NCBI RefSeq assembly: GCF_000442255.1
Contig: NZ_KE557282.1
Coordinates: 123,822 to 187,821 of the forward strand
DNA from: Salipiger mucosus DSM 16094
GTDB lineage: Bacteria; Pseudomonadota; Alphaproteobacteria; Rhodobacterales; Rhodobacteraceae
Length of the DNA: 64,000 nucleotides
Direction: 5' to 3'
Each line of letters starts with the position of its first letter. Positions within the stretch are counted from its first letter, which is position 1. A program made the position numbers and the translations under genes. Positions 1 to 8,638 of this stretch are shown here, in pieces. The notes below the pieces were generated by a model. That model searched no databases, was not told the DNA's origin, and was given only the letters and a program-made list of their open reading frames with translations.

Positions 1-2
1 TG

Positions 3-416
3 GTGGCCACGAACCTCGGGATCATCATCGGCCACTGTGTCATCGCCATGCCCATCGTCTTCGTGGTACTCTTGACCACCTTCAAGGGCTACGACTGGCG
101 TCTCAACGACGTGAGCCTGACACTGGGCGCCTCACGCCTGCAGAGCTGGCGCCGCATCACCCTGCCGCTGATGAAGGGCGGGCTGATCGCGGGCTTCGTC
201 ACCGGCTTCCTGCAGAGCTTCGACGAGCTGACCGTGGCGCTCTTCGTGGGCGGCGGACTGAAGACGACGCTCCCCCGGCAGATGTGGGACAGCATCAACC
301 TGCAGGCCACCCCCATCATCGCGGCGGCATCCGTGCTCGTGCTGGTCATCGTGCTGCTGTTCTTCGGCGCGATGGAACTGGCGCAGATGCGCCGCAGGAC
401 CGCAACGAAAGGCTGA
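3..416 (+). CDS. ABC transporter permease, PotC type (5'-truncated by window edge)
   Basis: This is the C-terminal 137 residues of an inner-membrane permease of a spermidine/putrescine-type ABC importer; the gene begins before the window. The cytoplasmic EAA loop, which docks on the ATPase, is visible around residues 40-58 (LGASRLQSWRRITLPLMKG). Hydrophobic segments flank it at about residues 5-25, 60-80 and 104-124. The stop lies 4 bp before the next gene, so permease and aldolase are probably co-transcribed and the transporter may import the substrate of the following enzymes. The family call is strong; the transported compound cannot be read from this fragment. Confidence 0.85.
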   Translation: MATNLGIIIGHCVIAMPIVFVVLLTTFKGYDWRLNDVSLTLGASRLQSWRRITLPLMKGGLIAGFVTGFLQSFDELTVALFVGGGLKTTLPRQMWDSINLQATPIIAAASVLVLVIVLLFFGAMELAQMRRRTATKG

Positions 417-420
417 ATCA

Positions 421-1155
421 ATGGACATGAAGACCGACACCATCGACGAGACGCAGGCGCGCATCGACCTTGCCGCCGCGCTGCGGATGACGGCGCGCGC
501 CAACATGCACGAGGCGGTCGCCAACCACTACTCCATCGCGCTCAGCGCCGACGGCTCGCGGTTCCTCATCAATCCCAAGTGGATGCACTGGGGGCGGGTC
601 CGGGCCTCGGACCTCGTGCTGGTGGACACGAACGCGGGCGAACCCGAGAACGTCGACCGCACCGCCATGGCGATCCACGGCCAGGTGCACCGGCTCTGCC
701 CCTCGGCGCGGGTCGTGATGCACCTGCACCCGATCTCGACCACGGCGCTGGCCTCGATCGACCCGCCGGGCATGCCGCCCATCGACCAGAACTCGGCGCG
801 CTATTTCAACCGCGTGGCGGTGGACCTGCAGTTCGGCGGCATGGCCAACTCGGACGAGGAGGGCGCGCGCCTGGCCAAGCTGCTGGGCGACAAGTCGCGG
901 CTGCTGATGGGCAACCACGGCGTGATGATCGCCGCCGAGACCATGGGCGAGGCCTGGGACGACATCTACACCTTCGACCGCGCCGCGCAGATCGTGGTGG
1001 CGGCGATGTCGACCGGGCGGCCGCTCAAGGTGCTCGACGACGAGACCGCCGAGCAGACGGCGCAGGACTGGCTGTCGATCCGCGACTTCTCGATCCGGCA
1101 CTTCGAGGAGATGAAATGCATCCTCGACGCCGAGTGCCCGGACTACCGCGACTGA
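421..1155 (+). CDS. Class II aldolase/adducin family protein
   Basis: A 244-residue cytoplasmic protein of the class II aldolase/adducin fold, whose enzymes use a metal ion to cleave or epimerise sugar phosphates and hydroxy acids. Metal-binding candidates are the HLHP motif near residues 101-104 and His in the GNHGV motif near residue 163. The length fits the family. An in-frame ATG two codons downstream is an equally possible start. It follows the ABC permease by 4 bp and precedes a flavin reductase by about 115 bp. Several members in similar clusters have unknown substrates, so no reaction is assigned. Confidence 0.8.
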   Translation: MDMKTDTIDETQARIDLAAALRMTARANMHEAVANHYSIALSADGSRFLINPKWMHWGRVRASDLVLVDTNAGEPENVDRTAMAIHGQVHRLCPSARVVMHLHPISTTALASIDPPGMPPIDQNSARYFNRVAVDLQFGGMANSDEEGARLAKLLGDKSRLLMGNHGVMIAAETMGEAWDDIYTFDRAAQIVVAAMSTGRPLKVLDDETAEQTAQDWLSIRDFSIRHFEEMKCILDAECPDYRD

Positions 1156-1271
1156 ACCGACACGACACCCGCGGGGCGCGGCTTTCGCGCGCCGCGCACG
1201 GCACATGGAAGACTGTCCCCGCGGGGACGGCCGGGCCTCCGTGCGCCCCGGGGACAGGGAAAGGACGAGAG

Positions 1272-1796
1272 ATGACAGCAATTGCCGAGGCCCCTCAGGG
1301 CGCCGAAAGCGCGACCGAGATCACGCGGGAGGCCTTTCGCGACGGGATGGCCTGCCTTGCCGGGGCGGTGAACATCGTCACCACCGACGGGCCGGGCGGG
1401 CGCGCGGGGCTCACCGCCTCGGCGGTCTGCGCGGTCACCGACGAGCCGCCGACGCTGCTGGTCTGCGTGAACCGCGGGTCATCGGCTGGCCCTGCCTTCC
1501 TCGAGAACGAGGCCCTCTGCGTGAACACGGTGGGCCCGGATCATCGCGAGACGGCCATGCTCTTCGGCGGCAAGACCCCGATGGCCGAGCGCTTCTCCGG
1601 GGCCGACTGGGGCACCGGCCCCTCGGGCGCGCCGGTGCTGGCGGGGGCGGTCGTGTCCTTCGACTGCCGGGTGCGCGAGCGCAGCCCGCAAGGCACGCAC
1701 GAGGTGCTGTTCTGCGAGATCCTGCGCATCCAGAGCCGCCCCGGCGCGGCCGGGCTGGCCTACTTCGGCCGGACTTTCCATGACCTCGAAGGGTGA
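1272..1796 (+). CDS. Flavin reductase family protein (first copy)
   Basis: A 174-residue member of the flavin reductase-like (split-barrel FMN-binding) family, which supplies reduced FMN to a partner monooxygenase or acts as an FMN oxidoreductase. The start is ATG 1272, preceded by GGGAAAGGACGAGAG, rather than the long upstream extension of the frame, which has no protein-like composition. Family features include the early GAVNIVTTDGPGGRAGLTAS segment and the central serine-rich FMN-binding region. It overlaps or abuts the start of the RibB-like gene. A second flavin reductase sits at 5997-6482, so this locus probably feeds reduced flavin to the FAD/FMN enzymes nearby. Confidence 0.85.
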   Translation: MTAIAEAPQGAESATEITREAFRDGMACLAGAVNIVTTDGPGGRAGLTASAVCAVTDEPPTLLVCVNRGSSAGPAFLENEALCVNTVGPDHRETAMLFGGKTPMAERFSGADWGTGPSGAPVLAGAVVSFDCRVRERSPQGTHEVLFCEILRIQSRPGAAGLAYFGRTFHDLEG

Positions 1797-1800
1797 CGCC

Positions 1801-2388
1801 ATGCCGAACGATCTTTCCCCCGTATCGATGACCCCCGACGTCGCCCCCGAGATCACCGACCGCATCGCGGACGGCGAAGTCGTGGTCGTGACCGGCGTGT
1901 CCGGCGGCCCCTTCATGCTCGCGGCGGCCGAGACGGTCACCTCCGAGGTGGTGAACCTCATGGCGACCCATGCGCGCGGCCTCGTCGGCATCGCCCTGCG
2001 CGCGTCGCGCGCCGATGCGCTGGGGCTGGAGCCGCAGCCGCGCCGGGGCTGGAAGTCAGGGCCGGACTACACGCTCTCGATCGAGGCGGCGCAGGGCACG
2101 ACCACCGGCATCTCCGCAGAGGAGCGCGCGATCACCATCCGCGCCGCGGTCTTCGGCGGTGCCGCGGACATCGTGACGCCCGGGCACATCTTTCCGCAGG
2201 TCTGCGACGGGCGCGGCACCGGGGCCGGCGATTGCGCGCTGCGCCTGGTCGAGACGGCGGGCCGGGCGCCCGTGGCCGTGATCTGCACCATGCTCGACGC
2301 CTCCGGCAACGTCGCCGGGTCGGCGGCGGCGCGGGCTCTGGCCGATCGCCTTGGCCTGGGCTGCACCGATGCCGGGGGCGGCGAATAG
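1801..2388 (+). CDS. RibB-like protein lacking the DHBP synthase active-site motifs
   Basis: About 195 residues matching 3,4-dihydroxy-2-butanone-4-phosphate synthase over the whole fold: FMATHARGL-like segment, the TTGIS loop and the PGHIFP motif are present. The catalytic acidic motif of RibB (DEDRENEGD) is replaced by TGVSGGPFM, the GHTEA histidine motif by GAGDC, and the later catalytic Glu (CEL) by Thr (CTM). It therefore should not make the riboflavin precursor. ATG 1801 is chosen; an in-frame ATG at 1780 overlaps the flavin reductase. It sits between a flavin reductase and an FAD enzyme, suggesting a flavin-linked or altered lyase role, which is inference. Confidence 0.75.
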   Translation: MPNDLSPVSMTPDVAPEITDRIADGEVVVVTGVSGGPFMLAAAETVTSEVVNLMATHARGLVGIALRASRADALGLEPQPRRGWKSGPDYTLSIEAAQGTTTGISAEERAITIRAAVFGGAADIVTPGHIFPQVCDGRGTGAGDCALRLVETAGRAPVAVICTMLDASGNVAGSAAARALADRLGLGCTDAGGGE

Positions 2389-2507
2389 GCGGAGGCTAAT
2401 CACTGATGAATACAACTATAATTTCCCCGAATGCTGGGCGGCGGTAGAAGGGGACTGGCCGGGGCGAGGCGTGCGCGCCTTTGCACCGCGAACAAGAGGT
2501 AACGAAG

Positions 2508-3806
2508 ATGACTACGGAACGAACGGATACGCTTGTCGTCGGGGGCGGCCAGGCCGGTATCGCGATGAGCGAGCACCTCGGCCGGATGGGCGTGCCGCAT
2601 CTCGTGCTGGAAAAGGCGCGCGTCGCGGAAAGCTGGCGCAGCGAGCGCTGGGATTCGCTGGTGGCCAACGGCCCCGCCTGGCACGACCGTTTCCCGGGCA
2701 TGGCGTTCCCCGGCGCCGACCCGGACGCCTTCGTCGGCAAGGAGGCGGTGGCCGAATACTTCGCCGCCTACGCGCGGATGATCGACGCGCCCCTGCGCTG
2801 CGGCGTCGAGGTCGAGTCGGTGAAGCGCCTCGAGGGGCGTGCCGGTTTCCGGGCCGAAACCTCGCAGGGCACGATCGAGGCCGCGCATGTCGTCGCTGCA
2901 ACCGGACCGTTCCAGAAGCCCGTGATCCCACCCGTCGTGCCGGCTGAAAGCGGCTACCTCCAGATCCACTCGCGCGGCTATCGCAATCCCGGCCAGCTGC
3001 CCGAGGGCGGCGTGCTGGTGGTCGGTGCGGGCTCGTCCGGCGTGCAGATCGCGGACGAGCTGTCGCGCGCGGGTCGCGACGTCTACCTCTCGGTCGGGCC
3101 GCACGACCGGCCCCCGCGCAGCTATCGCGGCCGGGATTTCGTCTGGTGGCTGGGCGTGCTCGGCAAGTGGGATGCCGAGACGCAGGACCAGGGCAGCGAG
3201 CATGTCACCATCGCGGTGAGCGGCGCGCGCGGCGGCGAGACCATCGACTTCCGCCGGCTCGCGGCGCAGGGCATCACGCTGGTCGGCCGGACGGAAAGCT
3301 ATTCCGAGGGGGTCGTGCGCTTTGCCGACACGCTGGCCGAGACCATCGCGCGGGGCGATGCCAACTACCTCTCGCTGCTCGACGAGGCCGACGCCCATGT
3401 CGCGCGTTACGGGCTCGATCTGCCCGAGGAGCCCGAGGCGCGCCGCTTCGGCCCGGACCCGGCCTGCGTGACGCATCCCCTGGCGTCGCTCGATCTCGAG
3501 GCGGCGGGCGTGCGGACGATCATCTGGGCCACGGGCTACGAGCTCGACTTCGGCTGGCTCCAGGTCGAGGCTTTCGACGCCGAGGGGCGGCCGAACCACA
3601 GCCGCGGGATTTCCGCCGAACCGGGGGTCTATTTCCTCGGCCTGCCATGGCAGACCCGGCGCGGATCGAGTTTCATCTGGGGCGTCTGGCACGACGCCAA
3701 GTACCTTGCCGACCACATCGCCGGGCGCCGCAAGTACGACGCCTACCACGACGAGGCCCGTCAGCGCGAAACCGCCGTGCCGCCGCTGGCCGAGGGCCGC
3801 GGCTGA
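2508..3806 (+). CDS. FAD/NAD(P)-dependent oxidoreductase (flavin monooxygenase-like)
   Basis: A 432-residue two-dinucleotide-binding-domain flavoprotein. GGGQAG near residue 12 is the FAD Rossmann motif and GAGSSGVQIADEL near residue 180 the NAD(P) motif; ATGY appears before the C-terminal part. The spacing resembles Class B flavin monooxygenases and CzcO-like proteins. The start ATG 2508 follows AAGAGGTAACGA; a TTG at 2481 in frame is less likely. It would oxidise an N- or S-containing or ketone substrate with NADPH and O2, but the substrate is unknown. It is followed by a RidA gene, a common pairing when an unstable imine or enamine product is formed. Confidence 0.85.
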   Translation: MTTERTDTLVVGGGQAGIAMSEHLGRMGVPHLVLEKARVAESWRSERWDSLVANGPAWHDRFPGMAFPGADPDAFVGKEAVAEYFAAYARMIDAPLRCGVEVESVKRLEGRAGFRAETSQGTIEAAHVVAATGPFQKPVIPPVVPAESGYLQIHSRGYRNPGQLPEGGVLVVGAGSSGVQIADELSRAGRDVYLSVGPHDRPPRSYRGRDFVWWLGVLGKWDAETQDQGSEHVTIAVSGARGGETIDFRRLAAQGITLVGRTESYSEGVVRFADTLAETIARGDANYLSLLDEADAHVARYGLDLPEEPEARRFGPDPACVTHPLASLDLEAAGVRTIIWATGYELDFGWLQVEAFDAEGRPNHSRGISAEPGVYFLGLPWQTRRGSSFIWGVWHDAKYLADHIAGRRKYDAYHDEARQRETAVPPLAEGRG

Positions 3807-3834
3807 GCCCGGCCCCAGGAATACGGAGACCGAG

Positions 3835-4260
3835 ATGGCCCACGAACGCATCCGCACCTTCAACACGCGCCACACCTACCCCGAGCAGAACCTCGACAAC
3901 GACCTCGCGCAGGCGGTGGTGACGCGCGGGGGGCGCACCGTTTGGCTGCGCGGGCAATGCCCGCAGAACCTGGACGACGCGAAGAACATCGAGAGCCACG
4001 ATCCCGTGGAGCAGACCCACAAGGTCATGCAGAACATCCGCCAGCTCATCGAAGAGGCGGGCGGGCGCATGGAGCACCTCGTGAAGGTGGTGGTCTACAT
4101 CACCGACGTGCGCCACCGCGAGGCGGTCTACCGCACAATGGGCGAGTACATCCGCGGCGTGCACCCGGTCTCGACCGGGCTGGTGGTGCAGGCCCTGGCG
4201 CGGCCCGAGTGGCTGGTCGAGATCGACGGCACAGCCGTCATCCCCGACGAGGAGGGCTGA
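3835..4260 (+). CDS. RidA family (YjgF/YER057c/UK114) protein
   Basis: A 141-residue RidA-family protein. RidA proteins hydrolyse reactive enamine/imine intermediates; subgroups also act as deaminases in catabolic clusters. The family core is seen as LRGQCPQNLDD, QTHKVMQNIRQLIEEAGG, LVKVVVYITDVR and the C-terminal ALARPEWLVEIDGTAVIP, where the EIDGTA segment corresponds to the usual EIEAIA strand. The canonical catalytic Arg of archetypal RidA (in the xCxR segment near the end) is not obvious here, so it may belong to a divergent Rid subgroup. ATG 3835 has GGAGACCGAG upstream. It ends 4 bp before the DUF1028 gene. Confidence 0.88.
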   Translation: MAHERIRTFNTRHTYPEQNLDNDLAQAVVTRGGRTVWLRGQCPQNLDDAKNIESHDPVEQTHKVMQNIRQLIEEAGGRMEHLVKVVVYITDVRHREAVYRTMGEYIRGVHPVSTGLVVQALARPEWLVEIDGTAVIPDEEG

Positions 4261-4264
4261 GCGC

Positions 4265-4939
4265 ATGACCTTCTCGCTTGTCGCCCGCTGCCCGGACACC
4301 GGCATGTTCGGCGTTGCCATCTCCTCGTCCTCGCCCGCCGTGGCGGCGCGCTGCGCCTATGTCCGCGCGGGCGTGGGGGCGGTCTCCTCGCAGAACGTGA
4401 CCGACCCCACGCTGGGGCCGCGCGCGCTCGACCTCATGCAGGGCGGCATGAGCGCCGAGGAGGCCGTGGCCGAGATCCGCGAGACCGCGCCCTTCATCGA
4501 GTACAGGCAGGTGCTGGCGGTTGATGCCCGTGGCGGCACCGCGATCCACTCGGGGCCGAACTCGCTGGGCCTCTGGACCGAGGCGCGGGCGACGGATGTC
4601 GCCTCGGGGGGCAACCTGCTGGCCAACGAGGGCGTGCCGCAGGCCATCGTCGATGGCTATCTCGGCGCCGCGGGCCATATCGGTGACCGCCTGATCGCGG
4701 CCCTGCGCGCCGGGCTGGCGGCGGGCGGCGAGGCCGGGCCGGTGCATTCCGCCGGCATGCTGATCGTCGACGACGTGGCCTGGCCGGTGGCCGACCTGCG
4801 CTGCGATTGGACCGAGGATTGCCCGGTCGAGGCCGTCGCGACCGCCTGGGAGGTCTACAAGCCGCAGCTGCGCGCCTACGTGCAACGCGCGCTCGACCCG
4901 CGCGAGGCGCCGTCCTACGGCGTGCCGGGCGACGAGTGA
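4265..4939 (+). CDS. DUF1028 domain-containing protein
   Basis: A 224-residue protein that starts with MTFSLVARCPDTGMFGVAISSSS, the hallmark of the DUF1028 family (predicted Ntn-hydrolase-like fold). The conserved segments ARCAYVRAGVGAVSSQN, GGNLLANEGV and the basic/acidic C-terminal half are present at expected spacing. Family members are often found next to RidA, M20 peptidases and flavin enzymes, and a role in amide-bond hydrolysis has been proposed for some, but the function of this one is not established. It is translated immediately after RidA (4 bp gap). It ends convergent with the LysR gene. Confidence 0.85.
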   Translation: MTFSLVARCPDTGMFGVAISSSSPAVAARCAYVRAGVGAVSSQNVTDPTLGPRALDLMQGGMSAEEAVAEIRETAPFIEYRQVLAVDARGGTAIHSGPNSLGLWTEARATDVASGGNLLANEGVPQAIVDGYLGAAGHIGDRLIAALRAGLAAGGEAGPVHSAGMLIVDDVAWPVADLRCDWTEDCPVEAVATAWEVYKPQLRAYVQRALDPREAPSYGVPGDE

Positions 4940-4957
4940 ATGCGCCGTGCCGCGCGC

Positions 4958-5905
4958 TCAGGAGATCCGGCGAGGCTCCATGATCGGCGCTTCCATGCCC
5001 GGGATGTAGCTGTTCGAGATGAAGGTCCCGCAGTGGTCCATGAAGGTCGAGACCAGCCGCGTCGGCTGCTGCCGCGCCACGCGCAGGAGGCCCAGCCGCA
5101 TCGGCTTGTGCTCGCCCGCGATGCGCAGGCGCACCAGCTTGCGCCCGTCGAGCGCCGTGGTCGAACGCGGCCGGATGTTGGCGATGGTATAGCCGAAGCG
5201 GTTGGCGACCATCGTGCGGATCACGTCCTGCTGCTGCAGCCGGGCGGTGATGCGCGGCGTCACCCCGGCGCGGGCGAAGAGCCCCATGAAGTAGTCGCGC
5301 GAGAGCGGCAGGTCGAGCAGGATCAAGTCCCGGTCGGCCATCTCCTCGAGCGTGACCGCCGACTGCGCGGCGAGCGGATCGCTTTCGCCCACCAGCACGT
5401 GCGGCGGCAGCTCGGCCAGCGGCACGAACTCGAACTCGTCGGGCACCTCGAGGTCGTAGCTCAGCGCCACGTCCAGCTCGGCACGCTCCAGCTTCTTGAG
5501 CAGTGTGCCCTGGTCGGCCACCTCGGGCAGCACCCGGACGCCGGTGTGTTCCGAGGCGAAGCTGTGCGTGATCTCGGGCAGCACCATCGGCGCGAAGGTC
5601 ACGAGGCATCCCAGCGCCAGCGTGCCGCGCACCGTTTCGGTCGCCTCCGAGGCCGACTGGTAGAGCCGCTCGGCCTGGTCGACCAGCTGCTTGGCCTCGA
5701 CCAGCAGCTCGCGCCCCACCGGCGTCAGCGACAGCCCCTGCGCGTGGCGGCGCAGGAAAAGCTGCGCGCCCAGTTCCGTCTCGAGCTGCGAGATCGCCGT
5801 CGAGATGGACGGCTGCGAGATGTTGATCCGCTCGGAGGCGAGCGTGATCGAGCCAAGCTCGGCGGTGGCGATGAAGTATTCGATCTGGCGCAGCGTGTAT
5901 CGCAT
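4958..5905 (-). CDS. LysR family transcriptional regulator
   Basis: A 315-residue LysR-type regulator. The N-terminal winged helix-turn-helix (residues about 1-60) contains RQIEYFIATAELGSITLAS and ISQPSISTAISQLETELG; the rest is the periplasmic-binding-like effector domain. The reading frame is open far upstream, but Met at 5905 gives the standard N-terminus. It is divergent from the second flavin reductase (5997) and convergent with DUF1028, so it probably controls one or both flanking operons in response to the cluster's substrate. No clear T-N11-A operator was distinguished in the 91-bp intergenic gap. Confidence 0.9.
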   Translation of the reverse strand: MRYTLRQIEYFIATAELGSITLASERINISQPSISTAISQLETELGAQLFLRRHAQGLSLTPVGRELLVEAKQLVDQAERLYQSASEATETVRGTLALGCLVTFAPMVLPEITHSFASEHTGVRVLPEVADQGTLLKKLERAELDVALSYDLEVPDEFEFVPLAELPPHVLVGESDPLAAQSAVTLEEMADRDLILLDLPLSRDYFMGLFARAGVTPRITARLQQQDVIRTMVANRFGYTIANIRPRSTTALDGRKLVRLRIAGEHKPMRLGLLRVARQQPTRLVSTFMDHCGTFISNSYIPGMEAPIMEPRRIS

Positions 5906-5996
5906 GACGCCAATCTCCGCCGGTCGCGCGTGACTGGCAAGGGGCCTTTTGGCTTCGCGCGCGGAGCTGCGCCAACAGCAATGGCACGGAGGGCGC

Positions 5997-6482
5997 ATGA
6001 ACAGCGCAAGGGATGAGATCACGGTGGGCGATTTCTGGCGCACGCTGGGCGAGCGCGCCATCGGCGCGACGGTGGTGACGGCAGACAGCGCCGAGGGGCC
6101 GCGCGGCTTTCTCGGGCTCTCGGCGGCGCATGTCTCGGCCGACCCGCCGCGGATGCTGGTCTCGATCGACCGCAAGACCTCTGCGCTGGACGGCGTGCTG
6201 GAACAGCGCCACTTCGCGATCAACATCCTGCCCGAGGGGCAGGCGGCACTGGCCTCGGCTTTCGGCGGCAAGGGCGAAAAGCCCTTCGCGCCGGAGGAGT
6301 GGACCACGCTCGCGACCGGGGCGCCGGTCTTTGCAGCCGCGCTCGGCGTCTTCGACTGCGAGGTCGAGCAGGTCGTCGATCTGGACGGCACCGCCGTCGT
6401 CATCGGCCGCGTCCGCGCGGTCCGCGCCGCCGGCGAGGGCGAGCCGCTGGTCTTCTTCCGCGGCAAGTTCCTGTCGGACTGA
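5997..6482 (+). CDS. Flavin reductase family protein (second copy)
   Basis: A 161-residue flavin reductase-like protein, shorter than and clearly diverged from the copy at 1272. The family pattern is seen in RAIGATVVTADSAEGPRGFLGLS, DPPRMLVSIDR and the HFAINIL segment. ATG 5997 follows GGAGGGCGC. It likely donates FMNH2 to a partner oxygenase. It is divergently oriented from the LysR gene and followed after 24 bp by the M20 deacylase, implying a two-gene operon under that regulator. Confidence 0.85.
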   Translation: MNSARDEITVGDFWRTLGERAIGATVVTADSAEGPRGFLGLSAAHVSADPPRMLVSIDRKTSALDGVLEQRHFAINILPEGQAALASAFGGKGEKPFAPEEWTTLATGAPVFAAALGVFDCEVEQVVDLDGTAVVIGRVRAVRAAGEGEPLVFFRGKFLSD

Positions 6483-6506
6483 GCCGCAAGACATCCCGGA
6501 GAGCAC

Positions 6507-7662
6507 ATGACGACACATTTCACCCCCGCCGCGATGCTGGAACGGCTGGTCGCCCACGCAACCGTGGTTGGCACGCCGAACGGTGCCCTGGTCGATTTCG
6601 TTGCCGACTATCTCGAGGCGCATGGCGCGCGCGTCCAGGTCCTGCCTGGGCCGGAGGGCGACCGCTCGAACCTCTTCGCCACCATCGGTCCCGAGGACCG
6701 GCGCGGCCTGATCCTGTCGGGGCATCTCGACGTGGTGCCGGCGGAGGAGCCCGGCTGGCAGGCCGACCCCTTCGTGCTGCGCGCCGAGGCGGGCCGGCTG
6801 ATCGGGCGCGGCGCCTGCGACATGAAGGGCTTTGTCGCGGCGGTGCTCGCGGCGGTGCCGGCTATGGCGGAGACGCAGTTGGAGACGCCCCTGCACATCG
6901 CGCTGTCCTACGACGAGGAGGCCGGATGCCGGGGCGTCGGGCACATGATCGACCGTCTGCCCGAGCTCTGTCCGCCGCCGCTGGGCTGCATCGTGGGCGA
7001 GCCGACGGGCCTCGCCCCGGTGCTGAGCCACAAGGGCAAGGCAGCGGTGCGGCTCGTGGCCAGGGGCATCGCCGGGCACAGTGCGCGCCCCGACCTCGGG
7101 CGCAACGCGATCCACGCGCTGCTGCCCGCGCTCGCCCGTGTCGCCGAGGAGGCCGCGCGGCTGACCGCCGAGGGCCCCTTCGACGACGGTTTCGCGCCGC
7201 CGCATCACACCATGCAGGTCGGCACCATGTCCGGCGGCGAGGCGCTGAACGTGCTGCCCGATCACGCCGAGGCGCGGATCGAGGCGCGCGTCCTGCCCGG
7301 CGCCGATCCGCTCGAGGTGCTGCGGCCCGTTCTGGACCTTGTCGCCGCGACAGAGCACGTCGAGGCCGAGATCCTCGCAGCCTATCCGCCCCTCGCGCAG
7401 GAGGCGGAGGTGCCGCTCGTGCGGCTGGTCGAGGGGATTTCCGGCAACGCGGCGCAGAGCGCCGTCAGTTTCGGCACCGAGGCGGGGCTCTTCCGCGCGG
7501 CGGGCATGCCGGCGGTGCTCTGCCGGGCCGGGCGACATGGGGCGCGCCCACAAACCCGAGGAATACATCCTCGAAAGCGAACTCGAGGCCGCGCACGAGA
7601 TGATCCTCGGGCTGATCCGGCAGCTTGCCGGCGGCGGCGCCGAGGTGCTCCGCATGCGGTAG
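6507..7662 (+). pseudogene. M20 family acetylornithine deacetylase-like peptidase, frameshifted near the C-terminus
   Basis: A metal-dependent deacylase of the ArgE/M20 family. Ligand motifs are present in order: SGHLDVVPAEE, GACDMKGF, and YDEEAGCRG. Reading stays in frame to VLC at 7523; there one extra C (7523-7524) shifts the frame. Removing it restores the family end GPGDMGRAHKPEEYILESE and the stop at 7660-7662. The shift removes the C-terminal metal-ligand His (RAHKPEEY) and replaces it with unrelated residues to 7784. This is either a genuine recent pseudogene or a sequencing error in a G/C-rich run; the rest of the gene shows no decay, which favours error. It follows the flavin reductase. 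Confidence 0.8.
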
Positions 7663-7690
7663 CAGCCCGGGCCCTCGCCCGCATTGGCGG

Positions 7691-8455
7691 TCAGAGCTCG
7701 CCGGTCCTCGGTTGCCAGGTGGTCCCCTCCGGCCCCTTGTCGGGGGCGAGGTCGAGCTCGAATTCGTACATGTCCGGCCGGTAGAGCGCCCGGATGCGCT
7801 CCAGCGCCCGGCCGTCGGCATCGCGGACGACCCGGGTGATGCAGAGCAGCGGCGCGCCGACGCCGATTTGCAGCAGGGCGGCGACCTCGGCATCGGCCGC
7901 GCTGGCCGTGACGCGCTGATGCGCGCCTGAAATGCGTGCGCCCGACGCCTCGATGAGACGCAGCAGCGGGGTGCGGGTCAGGTCTTCGGCCTCGAAGGTC
8001 CGCCCGATGTCCTCGGGCACATGCGTGATCGCGTGGGAAAAGGGGATGCCGTCCACCGAGCGCAGGCGCGTCGCCTGCTGGACGACAGTGCCGGGCGCGA
8101 TCTTCATGTCCTGCGCTATGTCGTGAGGCGCGGGCGCGTAGTCGAAGGCCAGCACCTCGACACGCGTGCGCAGCCCCATCGCCAGCAGGTTGTCCACCAG
8201 CCCGCGGATATCGGCCTGCGGCGCGGCGGCCTGGGCCGGCGGCGTCGCGAAGGTGCCGCGCCCGCGCTCGCGCCGGATCAGCCCCTCGCTTTCCAGCCGC
8301 TCGAGGGTCCGCCGCAGGGTCACCCGCGAGACGGAGAAGGTCCGCGACAGCTCGGGCTCGCTGGGCATCGGCCGGTCCGGCGGGAACCGGTGGCCGAGGA
8401 TCTGTTCGCGCAGGACGATGTAGATCCGGTGGTAGAGTGGCGTCGGGTCATGCAT
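7691..8455 (-). CDS. GntR family regulator with UTRA domain (HutC subfamily)
   Basis: A 254-residue regulator. The N-terminal GntR winged helix spans about residues 5-70 (LYHRIYIVLREQI, SEPELSRTFSVSRVTLRRTLERLESEGLI, RGRGTF), followed by a UTRA ligand domain (residues about 90-240). ATG 8455 is taken as the start; the open frame upstream has no conserved sequence. It faces away from the acyl-CoA synthetase gene across 183 bp that includes TTGTATTAAA, a 10-mer repeated in the large dyad upstream of the TPP gene, so it may control 8.6-15.6 kb. The effector is unknown. Confidence 0.9.
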   Translation of the reverse strand: MHDPTPLYHRIYIVLREQILGHRFPPDRPMPSEPELSRTFSVSRVTLRRTLERLESEGLIRRERGRGTFATPPAQAAAPQADIRGLVDNLLAMGLRTRVEVLAFDYAPAPHDIAQDMKIAPGTVVQQATRLRSVDGIPFSHAITHVPEDIGRTFEAEDLTRTPLLRLIEASGARISGAHQRVTASAADAEVAALLQIGVGAPLLCITRVVRDADGRALERIRALYRPDMYEFELDLAPDKGPEGTTWQPRTGEL

Positions 8456-8533
8456 GGCAGTCCGATTCTTAAGCGCTGTGGCAGTCTGCGCGAGGAAAAA
8501 CATCCGACGCGGGCGAAATGGCTGGCCACAAAG

Positions 8534-8543
8534 TTGTATTAAA
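8534..8543. promoter_or_regulatory. Candidate GntR half-site TTGTATTAAA
   Basis: The 10-mer TTGTATTAAA lies in an AT-rich patch between the divergent GntR and acyl-CoA synthetase genes, with an ACAATA half-element 20 bp further on. The same 10-mer forms part of the dyad at 13946-13978. In DNA this GC-rich a chance repeat is not expected often, but binding is inference. Confidence 0.35.
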
Positions 8544-8638
8544 GTAAAGTCAACCAGACAATATGCGAAGGGCAGGTGGATGCGGACGATCTTCGACACT
8601 CTCCAGCGGGGCGCATTCGGCGCCGCCGAAGGCCGCCC

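Noticed and set aside
4494-7655. 1053-residue open frame on the minus strand
   Set aside because: It is Arg/His-rich antisense to well-supported genes and includes the LysR gene in only one part; long antisense frames are expected in GC-rich DNA.
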